Shown here: positions 5,986 through 9,735 of the stretch, in pieces
Layout of the letters: every line of letters starts with the position of its first letter
How positions within the stretch are numbered: the first letter of the stretch is position 1
Assembly (NCBI GenBank): GCA_964631605.1
Contig: CAZVYG010000126.1
Span: forward strand, 1 to 9,735
Source: JARKQH01 sp964631605
Lineage (GTDB): Bacteria > Verrucomicrobiota > Verrucomicrobiia > Limisphaerales > UBA8199
DNA length: 9,735 nt
Reading direction: 5' to 3'
The notes under the pieces: model-generated
What the model was told of the DNA's origin: nothing
Database searches by the model: none
The model's input: only the letters and a program-made list of their open reading frames with translations
Made by a program: the position numbers and the translations under genes

Positions 5986-7475
5986 CGGTCCACCGCGGAA
6001 AGCGCCACCACCGACGGGGCCTTGGGATCGAGATTCGCTGACCGGCTCGCGCCGGGAATCACCCGGGCCTGCCAGCGGGACCCCTCGCGCGTTTGGAGGA
6101 GCCAGAGGGCCACCGGCTTGCTGCCCGAGCTTTCCCAGGAGATGCGCGACGCGGCGGCATTGACGGTCAGCTTTGGCTTCCCGGGCGGAGTGCGATCGAG
6201 CCAGGGGGCGGGGGGAATCAACGCGGGTTGCGCGTAGAGGTCCCTGGACAACGCTTCCGCCAGCCGGCTGCTGCCCATGAGACTCGACATGTTCCAATGG
6301 ATGTGGCCGCTGGCGCCCGGCTGTTTGCGGGTGATCCGGATCTGATTCAGAATCTCCTCCGGCTCCCAGCGCCGGCGCGCCTGGGTCGAATTCATGCCGG
6401 GCACCAGGTGGCGGCGTTTCGAATTCTGTTGCGCCCACCATTCCAGCAAGACCGGATAACTTTGCTCCGCCGGCTCGATGGCCCAGTAGAGCTGCGGCGC
6501 GAAGTAATCCACCCAGCCCTTTTCAAGCCACTTGCGCGCGTCGGCGTAGAGATTCGCATACGCGTCAAACCCTTTGATCTGCGGCGGATGCCCCGGACGC
6601 CAGATGCCAAATGGACTCACCCCGAACTTGACCCAGGGCTTGGCGGACTTGATTGAGGAATAAACGCGCTCGATGAACACGTTGACATTCTGGCGGCGCC
6701 ACTCGTCGCGGCTCAGGCCGCTATTCCTCCCGTAACGCTGCCAACTGGCTTCATCCGGAAAGTCCAGTTCCTTGCCGTCGCGCCCGCGTTCCTTGTAAGG
6801 ATAAAAGTAATCATCAAAATGGATGCCATCCACTTCGTAACGCCTGACCACGTCCATCACGACTCTCAGAGAGTACTCCTGCACTTCCTTCTCCCCGGGA
6901 TCGAGCCAAAGGTAACGGCCATATTCGCGCACCAGGCTGGGGCGGGTCTTCGACACGTGGTTGGGAGATATCGGGGATTTGGCCGATGCGTGCCGCGCGC
7001 GGTAGGGATTGAACCAGGCGTGCAGCTCCAATCCTCGTTTATGCGCTTCTTCGATGGCCAAGGCCAGCGGATCGTAAAATGGCTCGGGCGCCTTTCCCAT
7101 TTCGCCAGTCAGATATTCCGACCAAGGTTCTATCGTCGAGGCGTAAAGGGCGTCACAGCCCGGCCGCACTTGAAAAATGATCGCATTGAGCTTGAGCTTG
7201 GCCGCGCGATCCATAATCGCGCTCAGTTCGGCTTTTTGAGCCGCCACGCTTAGCCGATTGGAAGATGGCCAGTCTATGTTGCCAACCGTAGCCACCCATG
7301 CCGCGCGGTATTCACGGGATGGGGCCGGCGGGCGGATAACACTCGGCTCATAAGAGCCGGCCCTGGCGGCCAGGCAGGGTGAAATTGTAAGTAACAGAAT
7401 AACAATTCCTTGTGTGGCTCCTCTAGGCTTGAAATGGCGGGAAGCGAGCCGGTTCTGGGGTGGCCGAGTGCTCAT
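5937..7475 (-). CDS. Exported GHL10 (DUF187) glycosidase-like protein, DigH/YngK type
   Basis: The gene encodes 512 residues. A basic N-terminus, hydrophobic GIVILLLTISPCLA and cleavage near ARA-G40 make a signal peptide; P33 before C34 argues against a lipoprotein. The GHL10 barrel starts at EYRAAWVATVGNIDWPS (55-71) and continues with IIFQVRPGCDALYAS (99-113), LHAWFNPYRA (151-160), EVDGIHFDDYFYPY (214-227), VKFGVSPFGIWRPG (282-295), VDYFAPQLYW (322-331) and PGASGHIHWNM (386-396), all hallmarks of PF02638. Family members include E. coli DigH (YddW), which cleaves denuded peptidoglycan glycan strands. An envelope-glycan or exopolysaccharide glycosidase is therefore likely, but the substrate is not proven. 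Residues about 432-506 form an FN3-like domain (PGKPKLTVNA, ISWE, LSAVDRYGNFG), common in such proteins. Start is ATG 7475; the upstream purines (CAAGAAAC) form only a weak ribosome-binding site. It converges on and overlaps the preceding TIM-barrel gene. Confidence 0.9.
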   Translation of the reverse strand: MSTRPPQNRLASRHFKPRGATQGIVILLLTISPCLAARAGSYEPSVIRPPAPSREYRAAWVATVGNIDWPSSNRLSVAAQKAELSAIMDRAAKLKLNAIIFQVRPGCDALYASTIEPWSEYLTGEMGKAPEPFYDPLALAIEEAHKRGLELHAWFNPYRARHASAKSPISPNHVSKTRPSLVREYGRYLWLDPGEKEVQEYSLRVVMDVVRRYEVDGIHFDDYFYPYKERGRDGKELDFPDEASWQRYGRNSGLSRDEWRRQNVNVFIERVYSSIKSAKPWVKFGVSPFGIWRPGHPPQIKGFDAYANLYADARKWLEKGWVDYFAPQLYWAIEPAEQSYPVLLEWWAQQNSKRRHLVPGMNSTQARRRWEPEEILNQIRITRKQPGASGHIHWNMSSLMGSSRLAEALSRDLYAQPALIPPAPWLDRTPPGKPKLTVNAAASRISWESSGSKPVALWLLQTREGSRWQARVIPGASRSANLDPKAPSVVALSAVDRYGNFGSPAVLERRER

Positions 7476-7726
7476 AAGATGTTTCTTGAGACGTTAGGAT
7501 AAGTGCCAGAATTCGCTGGCTGGCGAGAAAAAGCACTTGAAAACCGGCTCGAGCACGCGTAAATATGTTCCAGATCGAAAGCGATTAGCAATAGATAAAG
7601 CAGTTTAGCGGCACAGTCATATCCCGGTTCCTCACCCATTAGTTGTGCCGCAGGAAATGGTCTGTCCTGTATATTGTGGTTTCGCGCTTTACACGTACGG
7701 GCGGCTCTGATTGTTTTTAGCAAGTC
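7476..7726. other. Divergent intergenic region (GHL10 gene / smc)
   Basis: This stretch of 251 bases is visibly richer in A and T than its neighbours and should contain promoters for both genes. A TATATT at 7670-7675 could be a -10 for smc, but no good -35 sits 16-18 bases before it. An 8-bp inverted repeat at 7608-7651 and a smaller one, CAGGA/TCCTG, at 7651-7669 are present. No convincing gene is seen. Confidence 0.5.
7608..7651 (+). repeat. 8-bp inverted repeat with 28-base spacer upstream of smc
   Basis: GCGGCACA (7608-7615) is the exact reverse complement of TGTGCCGC (7644-7651). Two further G-U pairs would extend the stem in RNA. It ends 75 bases before the smc start and might be an operator or leader structure. 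In a region this size such a repeat could occur by chance. Confidence 0.4.
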
Positions 7727-9735
7727 ATGTATCTCAAGAGTTTAACTGTCCTGGGATTCAAATCCTTCGCGGACAAGACAACCCTGAATTTTCAGCCGGG
7801 GGTGACGGCGATCGTCGGCCCCAATGGGTGTGGTAAGTCGAACGTATCCGACGCAATCCGTTGGGTACTGGGCGAGCAATCGGCCAAGGCTCTCCGTGGG
7901 GGCGAGATGGCTGATGTCATCTTCAACGGCACCGATGGCCGCAAGCCATTGGGGATGGCCGAAGTGTCCCTCACTATCGGTGGTATGGATGGCGAGCACC
8001 TCTCCGCCGCGGGTGTCGAGATTGCCTACAACGAAGTCACCATTACCCGGCGTGTGTTCCGCGACGGCGGCAGTGAGTATTACATTAATAAGACTCCCTG
8101 CCGGTTGAAAGACATCCAGCAGTTGTTCATGGGCACGGGCGTGGGGCGCACCAGCTACAGCATCATGGCCCAAGGCAACATCACCCAGATTCTCTCCAGC
8201 AAACCTGAAGACCGGCGGATGATCTTCGAGGAAGCCGCGGGCATTACCAAATACAAGTCGCAGAAGAAAGAGGCGCTCAGAAAGCTCGAGTACACGGAGC
8301 AGAACTTGTTGCGGGTGGCGGACCTGGTGCGGGAGGTGAAACGGCAAATTGGTTCGCTGCAGCGGCAGGCCGGCAAGGCTCGGCGGTACAAACAGATCGC
8401 CGCGGAGTTGCAGCATTTGGACACCCAATTGGCCCGGCATCAGTTCGACGTCTTGCAGGCGGAAATCCAGGAGCGGCAGGCTCACGCCGAACAACTCCGT
8501 TCGGAAATTGAAAGCCGCTCCGCCAGCGTGCTGCAGTGCGAAGACGAGATTGCCCAACTGCGCGACCGATTGTCGGAGTTGGAGCAGGCCATCAACCTGC
8601 GCCAGCAGCAGGGCATGGAGCTCAAAGGGGAGATGGATCGCCACCAAAGCCGGATTCAATTCAACGAGGAGCGCCTCAAGGAGCTGGCCTCGCAAAACAC
8701 TCAGGCGCTGGCGGACATCAACCAGGCCGAGGAACGGCGCGAGATCGCGCGGCAGGAACTGGCCGCGGTGACCGCCAGCCTGGAGAGCGCCCGGACTTCC
8801 CTGGCGCGGCATCGGCAGGCGCTCGAGGAGAAGCAGCAGGGTTTGCGGCAGGTCGAGGACGAGTTGCGGCAGGCGCAGGAGGCTTTGCGGCAGGCCCAGG
8901 CGCAGGCTTTTGCGGCGGCGCAGGATTTGTCGCGGGTGCGGAACGAAATCACCGCGCTGGACTTGCAGAAACAGGGCAATGTGGTTCGCCTGGAGAAACT
9001 TTCCGCCGAGAAGATTCAACTTGAAGAGGAACGGACGCGGCTGGAGGCGCGGTTGCAGGAGTTTGCGGCGAGCGTCGAGGCCGAGCAGCTCAATGCCCAG
9101 ACCCAGCGGGGGAGCGTTGAACAGCGGCAGGCGCGGTTGCGCGAGCTGCAGGAAGAGCTGGCGCGGGCCGGCGCACAACTCGATGCGCTCTTGCGCGAGC
9201 AGGCCGAGAAACGGTCGCGCTTGAATGTGCTCGAACAGCTCGAGGCGGGGCACGAAGGTTTCAGCGAAGGTTCACTGGCCGCCTTGAAGCAGTCCCAACA
9301 CGTCCTCGGCTCGCTGGCCGATCGGATCCGCGTGCCGGACCCGTTTGTCACGGCCATTGAAACCGCGCTCGGCCATCATCTGCAATTGGTCTTGACCGAG
9401 CAGCCCGAATCGGCGCGCGAAATCCTGGCGGACTTGAGTCTCAACCGGAAAGGGCGGGCGAGCATCGCTCCCCTGGCTTTCGTCCGAAACGGGAACGGCA
9501 ACGGCGCGGCCAGTGAAACCCCTCCGGGCGGCGAGCCGCACGCGCCGGCACCGGCCGAGGCGCCCGAACTGAACGGCGTGCCCCTGCCCGCTCTGGCCGT
9601 CGTGCAGAGTGACGGCTCCGTCCAGCCCCTGGTGGAGCGGTTGCTGGGCGAGACGCGAATCGTCCGGGATTTGGAGGCGGCCAGCCAGGCATGGCTCGCC
9701 AGTGGCGGCGCTTTCCACTTCGTCACTCTCGATGG
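7727..9735 (+). CDS. smc: Chromosome segregation/condensation ATPase SMC, N-terminal 669 residues
   Basis: The frame is open from ATG 7727 to the window edge, about the first half of a protein usually near 1,200 residues. The start MYLKSLTVLGFKSFADKT is the classic SMC N-terminus. Walker A GPNGCGKS is at 31-38, followed by SDAIRWVLGEQSAKALRG; YSIMAQGNITQILSSKPEDRR (here 144-164) and IFEEAAGITKYK (166-177) complete the N-terminal half of the ATPase head. Residues about 178-505 are a Gln/Arg/Glu-rich antiparallel coiled-coil arm. The hinge begins near 528 (GSLADRIRVPD, TAIETALGHHLQLVL). Within it, residues about 588-616 are Gly/Asn then Pro/Ala/Glu-rich and look like a disordered insert. With ScpA and ScpB the protein forms the bacterial condensin that organises and segregates the chromosome. 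No ribosome-binding site is evident. The gene is divergent from the GHL10 gene, and the kleisin genes are not in view. Confidence 0.95.
   Translation, partial: MYLKSLTVLGFKSFADKTTLNFQPGVTAIVGPNGCGKSNVSDAIRWVLGEQSAKALRGGEMADVIFNGTDGRKPLGMAEVSLTIGGMDGEHLSAAGVEIAYNEVTITRRVFRDGGSEYYINKTPCRLKDIQQLFMGTGVGRTSYSIMAQGNITQILSSKPEDRRMIFEEAAGITKYKSQKKEALRKLEYTEQNLLRVADLVREVKRQIGSLQRQAGKARRYKQIAAELQHLDTQLARHQFDVLQAEIQERQAHAEQLRSEIESRSASVLQCEDEIAQLRDRLSELEQAINLRQQQGMELKGEMDRHQSRIQFNEERLKELASQNTQALADINQAEERREIARQELAAVTASLESARTSLARHRQALEEKQQGLRQVEDELRQAQEALRQAQAQAFAAAQDLSRVRNEITALDLQKQGNVVRLEKLSAEKIQLEEERTRLEARLQEFAASVEAEQLNAQTQRGSVEQRQARLRELQEELARAGAQLDALLREQAEKRSRLNVLEQLEAGHEGFSEGSLAALKQSQHVLGSLADRIRVPDPFVTAIETALGHHLQLVLTEQPESAREILADLSLNRKGRASIAPLAFVRNGNGNGAASETPPGGEPHAPAPAEAPELNGVPLPALAVVQSDGSVQPLVERLLGETRIVRDLEAASQAWLASGGAFHFVTLD

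Noticed and set aside
5338..6441. A 367-codon minus-strand frame crossing both glycosidase-like genes
   Set aside because: It spans the junction of two well-supported genes in another frame and has shadow-like composition.
7670..7675. TATATT as a -10 element for smc
   Set aside because: No acceptable -35 lies 16-18 bases upstream; it is mentioned in the intergenic entry but not called as a promoter.
7472..7723. An 83-codon minus-strand frame whose TGA overlaps the GHL10 ATG (ATGA)
   Set aside because: The ATGA overlap suggests coupling, but the start would be TTG without a ribosome-binding site, the sequence has no recognisable domain, and it would occupy the whole intergenic region.
7742..9253. 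A 503-codon open frame on the minus strand opposite smc
   Set aside because: The plus strand encodes an unmistakable SMC. The antisense frame is a Leu/Arg/Pro/Gln-rich mirror of GC-rich coiled-coil codons and has no recognisable domain.

Overview
The window looks like chromosomal DNA from a GC-rich, heterotrophic bacterium of the Verrucomicrobiota or a related PVC lineage. The secreted HYR/beta-helix protein, the DEP-motif TIM-barrel protein, the GHL10 protein and the wording of the SMC N-terminus all suggest this. That placement rests on remembered family resemblance and was not tested by a search. Coding density is high. Six genes are supported, and two of them run off the window edges. No stretch longer than 300 bases lacks a gene, and I see no rRNA, tRNA, CRISPR array or complete mobile element.

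Layout: (1) bases 1-832, minus strand: the first 277 residues of an exported protein with a signal peptide, two HYR-like Ig-fold segments and the start of a right-handed beta-helix; the reading frame is open to the window edge. (2) 833-1068: a short non-coding gap with a solo motif like those flanking REP-associated (Y1) transposases, plus several small palindromes. (3) 1069-2487, minus: a class I flavin disulfide oxidoreductase, and upstream of it at 2569-4632, minus, a Rep/UvrD/PcrA-type helicase. They are 81 bp apart and may be co-transcribed. (4) 4807-5985, plus: an exported TIM-barrel protein resembling glycoside hydrolases. (5) 5937-7475, minus: an exported GHL10 (DUF187, DigH/YngK-like) protein with an FN3-like tail. 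These two genes converge and their 3' coding ends overlap by 49 bp. (6) 7476-7726: a divergent intergenic region with an 8-bp inverted repeat. (7) 7727-9735, plus: the first 669 residues of chromosome-condensation ATPase SMC, cut by the window edge within the hinge.

The genes mix housekeeping functions (DNA repair/replication helicase, SMC, redox enzyme) with exported, probably envelope or polysaccharide-related proteins. I do not see one obvious new system. The points most worth checking are the glycosidase-like protein with an unassigned substrate, the NADPH-type fingerprint on an enzyme likely to be labelled dihydrolipoamide dehydrogenase, the Pro/Ala/Gly-rich insert in the SMC hinge, the overlapping convergent gene pair, and the solo transposon-like motif.
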